NCBI GenBank assembly: GCA_963662155.1
Contig: OY759266.1
Coordinates: 3,512,526 to 3,576,525, forward strand
Source of the DNA: Lamellibrachia columna
Taxonomy: Eukaryota; Annelida; Polychaeta; Sabellida; Siboglinidae
DNA length: 64,000 nt
Direction: 5' to 3'
A program made the translations under genes and the position numbers. The notes below the pieces were generated by a model. That model was not told the DNA's origin, did not search any database, and saw only the letters and a program-made list of their open reading frames with translations. This document shows positions 36,301-45,149 of the stretch, one piece after another (positions within the stretch are counted from its first letter, which is position 1; each line of letters starts with the position of its first letter).

Positions 36301-39300
36301 TATGACCTGTTGTATGTTGACAGCAACCATTGGTATGTACATGACAACAGTAGCTGTATGACCTGTTGTATGTTGACAGCAACCATTGGTATGTACATGA
36401 CAACAGCAGCCGTATGACCTGTTGTATGTTGACAGCAACCATTGGTATGTACATGACAACAGTAGCTGTATGACCTGTTGTATGTTGACAGCAACCATTG
36501 GTTGTACATGACAACAGTAGCTGTATGACCTGTTGTATGTTGACAGCAACCATTGGTATGTACATGACAACAGTAGCCGTATGACCTGTTGTATGTTGAC
36601 AGCAACCATTGGTATGTACATGACAACAGCAGCCGTATGACCTGTTGTATGTTGACAGCAACCAGCTGCAGCAACAGCCACAACAGCAGCAGCAGCAACC
36701 ACAGCAGCAGTGGGGCAACTTCGCCAGTTCAGGCGGGTCTAGCTATGGCGGCTCCACAGCTTACGGCAGCAACAGCGGCAGCACAGGCTTTGGTGGAGCC
36801 AGCTACAGCAGCGGCAGCAGCACCGGTTACCAAGGCAACAGCAGTCGGTGGAACCAGTGGGGCAGCGGCAGCACAAGCAGCACAGGCAGCAGCTACGGCA
36901 CTGGCAGCAGTGGCATTGGAAACAGCTACCGAGGTAGCAGCAGCAGCTATGGTAGCAGCAATTTTGCTAGTGGCACCTACCAGCAGGGCCTGGGCAGCAG
37001 TCTGGGTGGTCAAGGAGGATGGAACAAGAACAAGCGCAAGAGTGGTCAGTGGAAGGCCAAAGGAGGTGAGATGTCATTGCTGTTTCTTACATTATATGGT
37101 CGTGCCAGGAGCTGACAGTGTCTTGTTGTGTCCAAGTCGTGGACTAAGCACTGCATGTGGGCAGTGATTAAGGCTGACACAGTACCAATCTTAAGTGGTA
37201 CGCTTCCATTTCACTGGCTGCCACAGAACTACTCCCAACTTGCACAGTACCACTTTCTCTAGCTGGCATAGTACTATTTGTATTGACTGGCACAGTACCA
37301 CTTTCTTGGGTTGACACTGCACCGTTTCTAACTGATACATCTTTATGGGCAAGCATTTCTCCACTTCCCTAGTTGACATGGTGCCACTTTTCTAGCCATC
37401 ATGGTACCACACCTAACTGGCAATATATTCCTCTTCATTTGGTGGAATGGCATTACCTCGATTGCACCATTTCATTTGCTGACACATTACCACTTCAATG
37501 TCGGGTATGGCAAAATAAAACTTCATAACCTGTGCCAATATCACTCCTCCGCTTGGCACAATATCACTTCAATGCCTGGCACAATATTACTCCACTGCCT
37601 GGCACAATATTTCTTCTATGCCTGGAACAATATCACTTCAAAGTCTGGCACATATCACTTTATTGCCTGGAACATTATAACTTTGCCACCTGGCACAATA
37701 TCATTCCACTACCTGGTTCAATATCATTCAATTACCTGGCACAATATAACTCCACTGCCTGGCACAATATTACTTGAACGCTGCACAATATCACTGCACT
37801 GCCTGGCAAAATATAATTTCATTGCTTAGCACAATACCACTTCACCACCTGGCATGGTATCACTCTACCACCAAAGATATCACTACAACATCTAGCACAA
37901 TATCACTTCACCATGTGGAACAATATCACTTTACCACCTGGCACAATTGCTATTCAATTGCAGTCTATTGCTCATGCGTGGCACAGTTTTTATATCAACT
38001 GTGAATATTTGCTTATACCTTCTGCAGGTGTTACATTGTTCATGTTCCATCTGTATTGGCCCATATAGGGTCCAGATACTGCTGCTGGGTCATTGGTGGT
38101 GGATTCTCTCTACAGATACTGAGTGATCTGCAGTGTTGCTGCTGGCAGCACAGTCTACTGTAGATGGATGGTCACGTGTATTGTATCACTGTGGTGTGCT
38201 GCCACTGTACTGCAGGCCATCACGTGCGGGTGTAGTGTGGCAGGCTGTATACCTGTAATTTGTCATGCAAAATCTAAATGGTTTTTGTGCCGAAATATTT
38301 CCTGGCAAGCTCTCCTGAAAGTGATCACTCGTGTGGCATCTCTTGTCTGCCAGAAGCTGTATGATTGCGTACTTATGTACCTACATTCATGCATCAAGAC
38401 GTGTGCCTTGAGTCGACCCTACCACATGGTGCCCCTGTGTGGGGACAGTCATATATTGCTGTTTTGTTCATGTGTTCAGTTTCAGCTGTTCTCATTTCTC
38501 ACTGCTAAGCATCAAGATGGCAACATTGACAGTGAGCCAAGATGACCATGAGCCATGTGTCACAGTCAGAGCATGTTGTTGTGTCAACTGAACGAAGAGC
38601 AATATGGACATGTAACAATAAGGCATGTGTTAATCTGGGTTACATAATCACTGTCTACTGAAGTAATTGACAGAGGTGTCATCCTGTTGAGGTGAAGAGA
38701 TGGATATTACATAGAATGAAACCACCATTATGCCAAGCACCGAGAGGAAGACCTTACCTACATCGACAGACTAATCAAGGACACAGACATAACAGTGCTA
38801 GAACTGTCGAACTGCATGCTGGATAGAAAGATGTGGAATGTTATCAACCTCCAAGGACCCAACATAACTATGTCACCTGAGGAGTTCTGAGGAAGGTGCA
38901 AAGAAGCCAGTTTAGACACTGTGGCTACCAAGTACCTGTCAAGAAAAGACATCAACACAACTTTGACAATTTCACTGACAATATCGACAAGATGACAGAC
39001 AGAATTTCGACACACAAAAAACAAGCTACCTCATAGACGATCCTGGACTTGACTGACATGTTGTAAAGTTCTGATGAAGATCAATGTAAAGATATCAACA
39101 CCACACTGACGATTTCATCAACAAAGTATTGACAGACAAAAACACAATGCTGGGCACAGCTGATTCAGCTGATACTCTGCACCAGCATAAGTCTCACTTG
39201 CATGGTCTGTCACCTGCATGGTCTGTCCTCTTATGCCCTCGGTTCATTCATTGCGCTTTGGCGAAGACATGAGCAGGACACGTGCCAAGTCATCATGCTG

Positions 39301-42300
39301 TTGCTTCTGCTTCTGAATATTGCTAGTGTTGATGTTAACCTTGTTGACGGTTTTGGTGCTGACGTTTACTTGTTGACAGTACTGGTGTTGATGTTGACCT
39401 TGTTGACACTGCTGGTGTTGACAGTGTGACAATTTTGGTGCAGACCATGTAAAAAAATGCTCATGTTGACGTTGACCTTGTCAACACTTGTTGTGATGAC
39501 ATTGACGTCAACAGAAATGGATTGATTTCTTGCCAATGCTGATATGATGTGAGAGATGCTCTCTCTTGGTTGGGTAACACACGGCATGTCCCACCATGGA
39601 TGAGAAAAATTGTCAGATTAAACCTGGCGCATATATTTGACAAATTAAGTCAACTGTGTTAGTATTGTTCTCGCTTCAATCTGCTTATGCAAGTTGTGGC
39701 ATCAACAGTTGTTGATGAAATATAGGATGAGATTTTGTCTTTGTTGTCTCGCATAGGAAAATGGTGTGCCAAAACAGACTTGTCTGATGTAGCAAGTGGT
39801 GAAAATCTGCAAAAGCTTCGTTGTTCAGAACCATTACGATAAGATCACAATATATTGCTGATAAGATCACAACATATTGCTGATAAGATCACAACATATT
39901 GCTGATCTCCTCTCTTGTTTTTACCATCCAGACAAATGATGTTGTTGGTTGGTGTGGCTCTACAGCTGCCAAGTACATGCAAGATAGCTAGGCGTCTTTT
40001 GTCATAGGTCCCTTCTACCTGGTGTCTATGCCAGGGGAAGTAAAAGATCCCACACAAGAGGTAAATGTGTAACCTGTCATGGACTCGCTTCACATACGTC
40101 ATATAACTGATGGCCCATAGAAATCATTCAATAAATGCCAAGTTGTGGTGAAAAAATGGCAGAGAAAGCATTTTCAAAAGAAAATGTCTTCACATATACC
40201 TTTATGTATTATCTGTGTAAGCATAGATCGAGTTGAAGTCAAGTTGGTGATGTCATGAACAGGTCTGCCAGGAGTGGAGTGTAAAGCGCTTTGATTGGTC
40301 CCATGGACCACATGCTGCGCAGTATGTATAAGTTACCTTTACATCCCGTGTATGACAATTGATGACTAAGTGGGTTTACCTGCTCAGCTGATACCCAGAC
40401 AGTAGATGTTTCGTCTACAGGGTGACAACTGTTAGTGGTACCTTGTGGCTTCACTGTACTATTTATGTGACTCTCACAAGCCGTCTGTTTCCCAAGGGAT
40501 GGAGAGGTAGTTAAGTTGCTTGACTGAGATAGTTAAGCACATTGTTCTGGCTGACCATGGCTGCATCGTGGTCAGCAAGAAAGGCAGCATATACGAATAC
40601 TTCAGTGAGCCAAAGGAAGCATGTCGGGATTCGTCAACATGAAAGAAACAAGGAAGGATCCATTCAAGGGCGTTGCACCACAGGAAGGTGTAAAGGGATA
40701 CTCTGCAACATGATAGGTAGCTTGCAAGGATGCTGCAAAGATAAGGAGCTGTGACGTTTCAACATAGCATGAAATGTGCAATGATACTGGAAATGTGCAA
40801 TAATACTGGAAATGTGCAATGATGCTTCAACGTAATGTGAAGCCTATAGGGATCAGGCGTGGTAGGGATACTGCAACATGAAGGGATGCTACACCGTGAA
40901 AGGATGCGTGCAAGAATGCTGTCGTGACAGATATAGGTAAGATGGTTTCTGTATCTTCATTACTGGATGCAGGGTTAAATAGACAGCTGAGCTCTATGTT
41001 TCTTTATTAATCTGGATGAGTGCACTAAGCAGAGTGTTGCTGAGGCAGCTCTGCTAGTGTCCACTAGAATGCACAGCCAATGTATGCAGCCAGCGTGTGA
41101 TGTATTTGACAACACCTGTACTGTCACACAGTTGACATTATCTGGTGCGAGGCAGTCGATGCTGTCTCTGCACAGAACTGATATGGCTGACATTGTGAAC
41201 TCATTGTGTGTGATGCAGCATTGTTGCGTTTACTGCAGCAGTACCATTCAAGAGGAACTCAGAAGTTAGAAGACCTGTGATGCAGCTGCTACTATGTTGA
41301 ACATAGTGCAGAAGACAGCAGAACAAGTTTGCACCTTTCATTTGGCTTGCAATGCTTATGTTGTCATTCCTTGGTGTTGGCGGCTCGGCTGGTCATGTCA
41401 CTTGCTGCTGCTAATGTTGTTGACAGTTGTCCTTGTTTGTTTTGTTGGTCTTTCAGTGGCTGTTACTGCCAGTTGCAAAGAGAGTGCAGCATGAAGTCCC
41501 AGACTGGCCCTTGTCTGGGCTGGTAAGACCTCTAGAACCATGCTGCCATCTACTACGTGGCCATGGGAATGTCTTATGGTCTGTGTTTCCAATAAACTGT
41601 TTGGCGATGGCCTTGGGAATGGGTTAAAGGTCACCTGTACGGCCACGAACAGGTGGCTGCAATAAACTGTGTGGCCATCAAAGTGTGCTTGTACTGTTTG
41701 GCCAGAACTCTGTGTATCTAAGAACGTGTGGCTGTGTTTGTATGGCACAAACTGTGCGGCTATGAATCACATAGCCACAACCTATGTCCTGCACTGCTGG
41801 CATGTCTCTTGTAGGCGGTGCGTCAGTAGAATAAAGCCACAGTGCTTTGTCCCACCACCCCACTACTGGCTCTGGTACCACTGAGTGTGTGTGGAAATGT
41901 GTCTATATAACAGTGGCTCATTTTGTCGTTCGTCAGCTGCACATTGCAGTGCAGAACCCTGCTCACTGAAGCATGATGCAAACCTGCAGATTATTAATGT
42001 TGACGGTGTTCAACAGTTGTGCACTGTGTTTTAATGTTGGTAATTCAATTCTTAAAAGTGTTGTTCAACTCACAAACAGACAAAGAATTTTTTTTCAAAT
42101 TTTAATCATTGATCCATAAGTCGTATTCCTTTTGCAAACCTTCAACAGTCTTGTTTTCCAGAAGTTGCTGAGTTCCTTTTATAAGCCCATTTTATAACAA
42201 TAGGTTCTATTTGAAAGTGCTTTCATTACAAGGATTATTTATGTATTAAACTAATCTGCTTCTGTTCATTTACCTAATTATAGCATATTGAAAATGGTAT

Positions 42301-42373
42301 TGGAGATGAAATTCAGCAAGACAGTGAACAGTCTTACTCTTCTGTTGCAGGCAAGAAAGGACGTTGGAACTGA
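23071..42373 (+). CDS. Two-RRM RNA-binding protein, nucleolin/hnRNP-like (15 coding exons)
   Basis: Joined exons: 23071-23290, 23656-23778, 24536-24607, 25942-26049, 27479-27565, 28119-28269, 29011-29123, 29477-29515, 30061-30187, 30605-30738, 31270-31385, 31711-31946, 33247-33372, 36659-37065, 42351-42373. Every intron is GT-AG, and the phases agree throughout to give 2,082 bases (693 residues plus TGA). Layout: residues 1-205 acidic and low-complexity after a basic MPPKRRSGRK start; RRM1 about 207-290; RRM2 about 308-388; about 392-510 a mixed basic region with KKPKG and KRKNK clusters; 510-550 Gly/Met-rich; 551-680 Gln then Gly/Ser-rich; basic end KKGRWN. The role inferred from this is nuclear RNA binding. 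The acidic-N-terminus plus RRM layout recalls nucleolin, but there is no RGG tail and I do not assign orthology. An upstream acceptor at 23023 suggests a 5' UTR exon outside the model. Confidence 0.85.
23890..24465. repeat. 34-bp minisatellite in intron 2 of the RRM gene
   Basis: About 17 units of GAGGCCTAAATGTGTAGTTG plus TGCACAGTGTCTTT. Variants include TGTATAG for TGTGTAG, GCATGG for GCACAG, and a longer unit with GTGAGGTCTTT. Confidence 0.95.
24731..25765. mobile_element. piggyBac-like non-autonomous DNA transposon in intron 3
   Basis: The element is flanked on both sides by TTAA (24727-24730 and 25766-25769), with inverted termini CCCTGAGAGTGATCACTG and CCCTAGGAGTGACCACTG. TTAA target duplication with CCC-starting TIRs is the piggyBac signature. 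Close to the left end is a perfect 16-base palindrome, GGGCCGAATTCGGCCC (24748-24763). The interior has no transposase-like frame. Confidence 0.8.
26365..27430. mobile_element. DNA transposon with about 33-bp TIRs in intron 4
   Basis: The left end ATATATGTGACCCTCTCCAT and the reverse complement of the right end ATATATGTGACCCGCTCCAT continue to match into AAATCAGGAATAAAT. The roughly 1.07-kb interior has only short frames. Flanking AT-rich sequence hides any target duplication, so I cannot assign a superfamily. The right end is about 50 bases upstream of exon 5. Confidence 0.7.
27645..27775. repeat. 22-bp tandem array, about 6 copies
   Basis: The unit is ATTGACACAGATGGGCACAT plus AT. The last two units carry GGC for GAC (ATTGGCACAG). 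It lies in intron 5 of the RRM gene. Confidence 0.95.
28119..29123 (+). CDS. RRM gene, exons 6-7: first RRM
   Basis: Exon 6 (28119-28269) and exon 7 (29011-29123) encode an RRM-like fold. The first strand is KTVLVFPVTLTD, a long loop and helix follow, then the RNP1-like strand GFLSISFHTLKEADEAVESL and a final VRRMHPPES. RNP1 aromatic positions are partly kept (F at two places) but the first strand is atypical, so RNA binding through this RRM may be divergent. Exon 6 ends in phase 2 at an unusual donor, AAGG then GTTTGT. Exon 7 has two possible in-frame donors (see 29124-29150). Confidence 0.75.
28280..29000. other. Intron 6 sequence, no separate feature
   Basis: No gene or repeat recognised between exons 6 and 7. 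Confidence 0.4.
29124..29150 (+). promoter_or_regulatory. Duplicated 5' splice site giving a 9-codon in-frame alternative
   Basis: CCCAGAGTCAGTTG then GTATGTCACC is followed directly by CCCAGAGTCAATCG then GTATGTCACC. The two GTATGT donors are 27 bases apart, so using the second (intron from 29151) would add nine residues (beginning VGMSPLPESI) without changing the frame. Both sites are equally good by eye. Confidence 0.6.
29477..30738 (+). CDS. RRM gene, exons 8-10: second RRM
   Basis: Exons 29477-29515, 30061-30187 and 30605-30738. Exon 8 is a 39-base mini-exon (DKAMNDIKGFDPA). Exons 9 and 10 give a canonical RRM: RNP2 CMVFVKFLP, helix TTQEALNELMP, RNP1 NYGYLSYETAEEAKEAAEKY with both aromatic positions filled by Tyr, then DGKKLLVVHYG. 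The intron between exons 9 and 10 carries a pure (AC)n tract about 115 bases after the exon 9 donor. Confidence 0.85.
30303..30392. repeat. (AC)n microsatellite
   Basis: A pure dinucleotide tract of about 45 units in intron 9 of the RRM gene. Confidence 0.99.
30845..31190. mobile_element. Half copy of the palindromic MITE with tandem-repeated end
   Basis: GTTTTGATGAAATCATCGGA, CAAACTATTAAATT, TGGTCCGGCTCTATATGCTA and GATGATTTTAACAAAAGTAT follow the right half of the element at 10448-11085 in order. The terminal segment containing GTATGCACCCTTGTTAAACA is then repeated about four times with a roughly 32-33 base period (about 31066-31180), so the MITE end seeded a small tandem array. Confidence 0.75.
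31270..33372 (+). CDS. RRM gene, exons 11-13: basic linker and Gly/Met-rich segment
   Basis: Exons 31270-31385, 31711-31946 and 33247-33372. The peptide runs from DTKRIHMLHQYRNLKFNYD through RIEMLKCRLENDAELRVAEK (possible short coiled coil) and KKPKGQDNYNN to MKRKNKPYQNPHMGM, then QMGGMGMGGGGMLGAGG and a helical EATVKAVNMLVGLLR. KKPKG and KRKNK are plausible nuclear-localisation clusters. The exon 13 acceptor follows a SINE-tail remnant by about 35 bases. Confidence 0.8.
31964..32125 (+). mobile_element. SINE remnant (B box to body)
   Basis: B-box-like GGTTTGAATCC is followed by TTCGAAGCTTGGGCAATTTA, CACATTGCCTCAGTTCACTC, AATGAGCACCTG and TTCATGCAGTAATTGCAGC. Each of these has a counterpart in the same order in the better copy at 33551-33799. 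It begins 17 bases after the exon 12 donor. Confidence 0.7.
33165..33212 (+). mobile_element. SINE tail remnant
   Basis: AAGGGCCAGGTACCACACTACATGAGAACTTACC is cited here only by its ends, AAGGGCCAGGTACCAC and GAGAACTTACC. It parallels the tail of the SINE at 33551-33799 (AAGGACTGGATACCACGC, AAGAACTTACC) and lies just upstream of exon 13. Confidence 0.5.
33551..33799 (+). mobile_element. tRNA-derived SINE, near complete
   Basis: About 250 bases. The tRNA-like head GGGGCGCGATAGCATACCAG contains an A-box-like TAGCATACCAGTTAG, and the B-box-like GGTTTCAAATCC follows at the right distance. The body contains CCACATTGCCACAGTTCACT and GCGCAGTAATTGCAGCG, and the tail GAACTTACCTTTACC. AATAGCTGTTG before and TATAGCTAGTTG after may be a target duplication. 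It is inside intron 13 of the RRM gene. It is not a functional tRNA gene, since the anticodon and acceptor stems do not pair properly. Confidence 0.8.
34213..36663. repeat. 56-bp minisatellite carrying splice-site sequences, about 44 copies
   Basis: The unit is CAACCATTGGTATGTACATG, then ACAACAGTAGCTGTATGACC, then TGTTGTATGTTGACAG. A 55-base variant has GGTTGTAC for GGTATGTAC. The last unit's TGTATGTTGACAG forms the 3' splice site of exon 14 at 36659, and the following CAACCA is the first coding sequence of that exon. Long frames on the minus strand arise only from absence of stops in the unit. Confidence 0.95.
36659..37065 (+). CDS. RRM gene, exon 14: Gln and Gly/Ser-rich tail
   Basis: This 407-base exon encodes a Gln-rich start (QLQQQPQQQQQQPQQQW) and then about 110 residues of Gly/Ser/Tyr/Thr-rich low-complexity sequence with SSYGGS, GYQGNS and SSYGTG motifs. 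Prion-like tails of this kind occur in many hnRNPs. The exon ends in a basic NKNKRKSGQWKAKGG. Its 3' splice site (TATGTTGACAG then CAACCA) is the last unit of the 56-bp array to its left. The exon leaves in phase 1. Confidence 0.85.
37390..37960. repeat. Degenerate tandem array, about 24-bp unit
   Basis: Many imperfect copies of CTGGCACAATATCACTTC spaced about 22-26 bases apart, in intron 14. Earlier sequence from about 37175 has similar GGCACAGTACCACTT motifs and may be an older part of the same array. Confidence 0.8.
37961..42350. other. Rest of intron 14 of the RRM gene; small repeats only
   Basis: Short frames on both strands have no recognisable domain. Visible structures are GTTGAC-rich degenerate repeats (39310-39500), a 22-base unit repeated three times (39841-39905, containing ATAAGATCACAACATATTGC), and a possible SINE-like tail at 40300-40345 (GTATAAGTTACCTTTAC). 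Confidence 0.4.
39841..39905. repeat. 22-bp tandem repeat, three copies
   Basis: ATAAGATCACAACATATTGC plus TG occurs three times, the first copy with AATATATTG. Confidence 0.85.
42351..42373 (+). CDS. RRM gene, exon 15: terminal micro-coding exon
   Basis: After a strong acceptor (CTTACTCTTCTGTTGCAG), 23 coding bases give GKKGRWN and TGA, completing the phase left open by exon 14. The preceding intron is about 5.3 kb; an additional coding exon inside it cannot be excluded, but I saw none with matching phase. Confidence 0.75.
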
Positions 42374-43160
42374 AGGGAAGACTTATGGATGGTGATGTGT
42401 ATTAACTATTATTCAAGAAACCAGTTATTCATTTGGTTCATTTGTAAAAACATAATTAACTGAAGACATAGCCTTGCTCTGATGGACTCCACATGCTTTT
42501 AAAATGTAGCACTGCTTTTTATTTCTCTTTCGATATATCTGACTCTCATGAAGCCCATTTGACATCATGAAAGCCCATGGTTATATCATGGTCTGAAGTT
42601 TGTCAAGGTCTTAGTTAATATGTAGAGCTACATATGTATTATTGTGCGTGTATTGTCAGTTGATCATAAGTATCATTGCTATTACACTAGTGAATGACTG
42701 TAGATCGATTCCAGTTGATTTTCGGCTTCAGTAGTTGGCAGGCAAAGCTTATTGTGGGGGTTCTTCAATACATATCTAGATAGCTGTTGTACGTGGTGAG
42801 GATTATGAATATACTGTCTTATCTGGAACCTCTGAACGTGTGGTGCTTGTTCATTGTTCTGCTGTTTCAATCATTGTAGTCATTTAACCATTCTCTGACA
42901 GCATGATGTGGTTATTAAAATCTACATATAATGTATTCTTGTGTATTTTGTGTGCGTACAAGTGTGGCCATGTATGCTTTATCACCCGTACGTGTGCACC
43001 CGTGAACGTGTGTACCCGTGTACGTGTGCACCCGTGTACGTGTGCACAATGGATTGTGAAGTGTTGATAGCAATGAACCACTTCACGTGAGTTCCTATTA
43101 AACCATCAGATGATTGTCAGTAATCGGCTGCACCAGAATAAAGCCATTCAAAACCTTACC
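42374..43160 (+). other. 3' UTR and polyadenylation signal of the RRM gene
   Basis: AATAAA at 43137-43142 is the clear signal downstream of the stop codon at 42371-42373, giving a 3' UTR of about 0.8 kb. It contains a short CGTG-rich array (42985-43048). Confidence 0.55.
42985..43048. repeat. Short GTGTACGTGTGCACCC array
   Basis: About four units of CGTGTACGTGTGCACC with small changes, inside the inferred 3' UTR. Confidence 0.8.
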
Positions 43161-43938
43161 ACAAGTAACAAGAATTTATTTTTTAACTAATGAAGTCAGC
43201 CCATGAAACACATTTATATTGCCATCTGGTGTAAGCTTTTAGTGTCTCCACACACCTGATGTCCTTGGATCACTCAGATGTAATCACAACGCATGATTTC
43301 ACTCATTATTACGGGCACCAGCTCTCACGGTTTACCAACTTTTGTAATGGACCAAACATAAAACAATAGAGGCTAACCAAAATAATCTACGGATGTCTTA
43401 ACAATCATTTGTGGACAATGCAGACACAATTTTGTCATTTTATAGTCGTGATTAGGAAGTGGGAACTGTTTTTACTTTGATAAAAACTACGTCTTTTCAA
43501 ATGCACGATCAATCATTTCTGTCTATGGTATTTGATAATTTGGAGTACACCGTATTACTTGAATGAATAAGTGCATATTACGCAATACGCGTTATATAAA
43601 GATCCCACAAAACTACACCCATTTAAGTTCTTGTTTTTTTTTACATTTAACAATAGTTTGTTTAATTTCAATATTCGTATTTCAAACAATGGAGAAAGAC
43701 TGTTATGGGGCGATCATGTTTTGTTGTTACATAATATAACCACACTACGCTCGTATGCCAGCATAGATACCTCAAAATAATACGTTTATGAATAACTGTA
43801 GCAATTTTTCCTTATGGCGGACTCCTTGCCCAACCCTACCCTAATGTCACAGAAATTAGACGGCCCCAGCAGTCAGTCGTGTCCACTGGTGCTGCGGTGG
43901 AACTGCTGAGTTGATCGTCGCCACCACGACCGCTGCGT
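43161..43938. other. Convergent intergenic region
   Basis: Lies between the 3' ends of the plus-strand RRM gene and the minus-strand GPRIN-like gene. The only minus-strand AATAAA I see is the complement of TTTATT at 43175-43180, a possible signal for the GPRIN-like transcript. No gene recognised. Confidence 0.35.
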
Positions 43939-45093
43939 CTAGCGTGCTTGCTGCCTGCGCGCGGGAATCAGACAGCGGAGCATGCGCAGCAGGAAGCCGA
44001 CATCCTGTCGTCTGCTCTCCTTGGCTGGCGGTTGACGCGGCGACTGCGGCCCGTTGTCTAGCCCGACCTCGTCGTTGCCGCTTCGTTGTTGGTGGCGGAC
44101 AATGCGCTCGAGGTGTTTCTCGATGGCCGTCCCCAGCACCTCGGGGTCGTACTCGGCGCCGTACACATCCCACGTCTGTCCGTACTCGTCGTACTCGATG
44201 TCCGGCACGGCGCTCTGGGCAGCGTCCGTCTGATCCGTGGCGTGCAGCGAAGCCGGCCACTCAACGTCCCGACTCGTCGTCGCCGTGTTGTAGCTGACAA
44301 ATGACAGACCGTCCGCCGCGGACTCGCACTCAGAGGACGACGCCGCCGCCGAGAAGTCGGTGGCTGCCGAGGAAGTTCGCGTGAAGATGTCCGGCGTGCC
44401 CGTGCTGCCCGTGGCGCATCGGAAGATGCTGAGCAGGTCGACCGTGGAGCAGACGACGCCGTCGTCGGTGAGCCGGTTGGCACTCTGAGCGGCCGCCGCC
44501 CCGGGCGCCGTGCGGGTCGGCCGGTTGTACGTGTCATCGCTGATGGAGCGGCGTCGGTAGGCGGCCCGCTTGGCGTCGCCGTCCGCGCAGTCCGTCGCCC
44601 GGCACACGACTCTCTCCGACAGTTCACGTTCTGACAGCGACGCCTCGAACGCTTCCACGGCGCGCTGTCTCAGATCGGCCATGACGGCCGGCTGAGGCAG
44701 CATCACGCGGTTGTGGAAGTGTTCCTTGACGCGCATGAGGAGCGAGGGAGATGGCGGCGCCTTGTGCTCCTTGCTCCGCGGCACCTCCGTCTGCAGCAGC
44801 GTCTGCTCGGCCGACCGTGACGCCGGTAGGCGGCGCTGTCGGCACAGCGAGCGGGGTCGAGTTCGGCGTATCCCCGTGGCGCCGTCTGGCGGCCACTCGA
44901 GCAGCTCGTCGTCGGGGTCTGTCTCGGAGCCGCTGCCTGGCCACGGCTGCTGGCGACACGATAGACTGCGTCGTGCAAGTGGTCGTCTCGTCCGCTCAGT
45001 CGCCTCGCGGGCTTCTACCAACGGAATGAACTCAGACATCGCCTTGTGCTGGCGTAAGTCTAGTCTGCGCGAATAAGTGACGTCGGTCTCCAT
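43939..45093 (-). CDS. GPRIN-like protein with C-terminal GRIN_C-type domain
   Basis: A single 1,155-base coding exon gives 384 residues. I chose the Met at 45093 (METDVTYSRRLDL) because a strong 3' splice site (TGTCTCTCTCACTGCAG) lies just upstream at 45114; the frame continues beyond it only into intron and LINE sequence. Most of the protein is disordered, Arg/Ser/Ala-rich. Residues about 299-335 (IEYDEYGQTWDVYGAEYDPE, then VLGTAIEKHLERIV) match the pattern of the conserved C-terminus of vertebrate GPRIN proteins: acidic-x-G-x-TW-VYGA followed by LG-AI-KHLE. The basic end with one Cys (LRMLRCLIPARR) resembles the membrane-anchoring tail of that family. Known GPRINs bind activated Go/Gi/Gz alpha subunits and promote neurite growth; that role here is inference. 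The exon is strikingly GC- and CpG-rich in an AT-rich window. Confidence 0.65.
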   Translation of the reverse strand: METDVTYSRRLDLRQHKAMSEFIPLVEAREATERTRRPLARRSLSCRQQPWPGSGSETDPDDELLEWPPDGATGIRRTRPRSLCRQRRLPASRSAEQTLLQTEVPRSKEHKAPPSPSLLMRVKEHFHNRVMLPQPAVMADLRQRAVEAFEASLSERELSERVVCRATDCADGDAKRAAYRRRSISDDTYNRPTRTAPGAAAAQSANRLTDDGVVCSTVDLLSIFRCATGSTGTPDIFTRTSSAATDFSAAASSSECESAADGLSFVSYNTATTSRDVEWPASLHATDQTDAAQSAVPDIEYDEYGQTWDVYGAEYDPEVLGTAIEKHLERIVRHQQRSGNDEVGLDNGPQSPRQPPAKESRRQDVGFLLRMLRCLIPARRQQAR

Positions 45094-45149
45094 CGTCCCG
45101 GACGCTGTGGATCCTGCAGTGAGAGAGACACACACACACGGCATGTAGA

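Noticed and set aside
34167..36698. Very long minus-strand reading frames (up to 843 codons) with HTTGHTA and NRSYGYCC repeats
   Set aside because: They are produced by the 56-bp array having no stop in the unit; they sit antisense to an intron, and all frames contain the same repeated pieces.
43911..45076. Plus-strand frames antisense to the GPRIN-like exon
   Set aside because: They reflect high GC content opposite a real coding exon; no domain or splice context.
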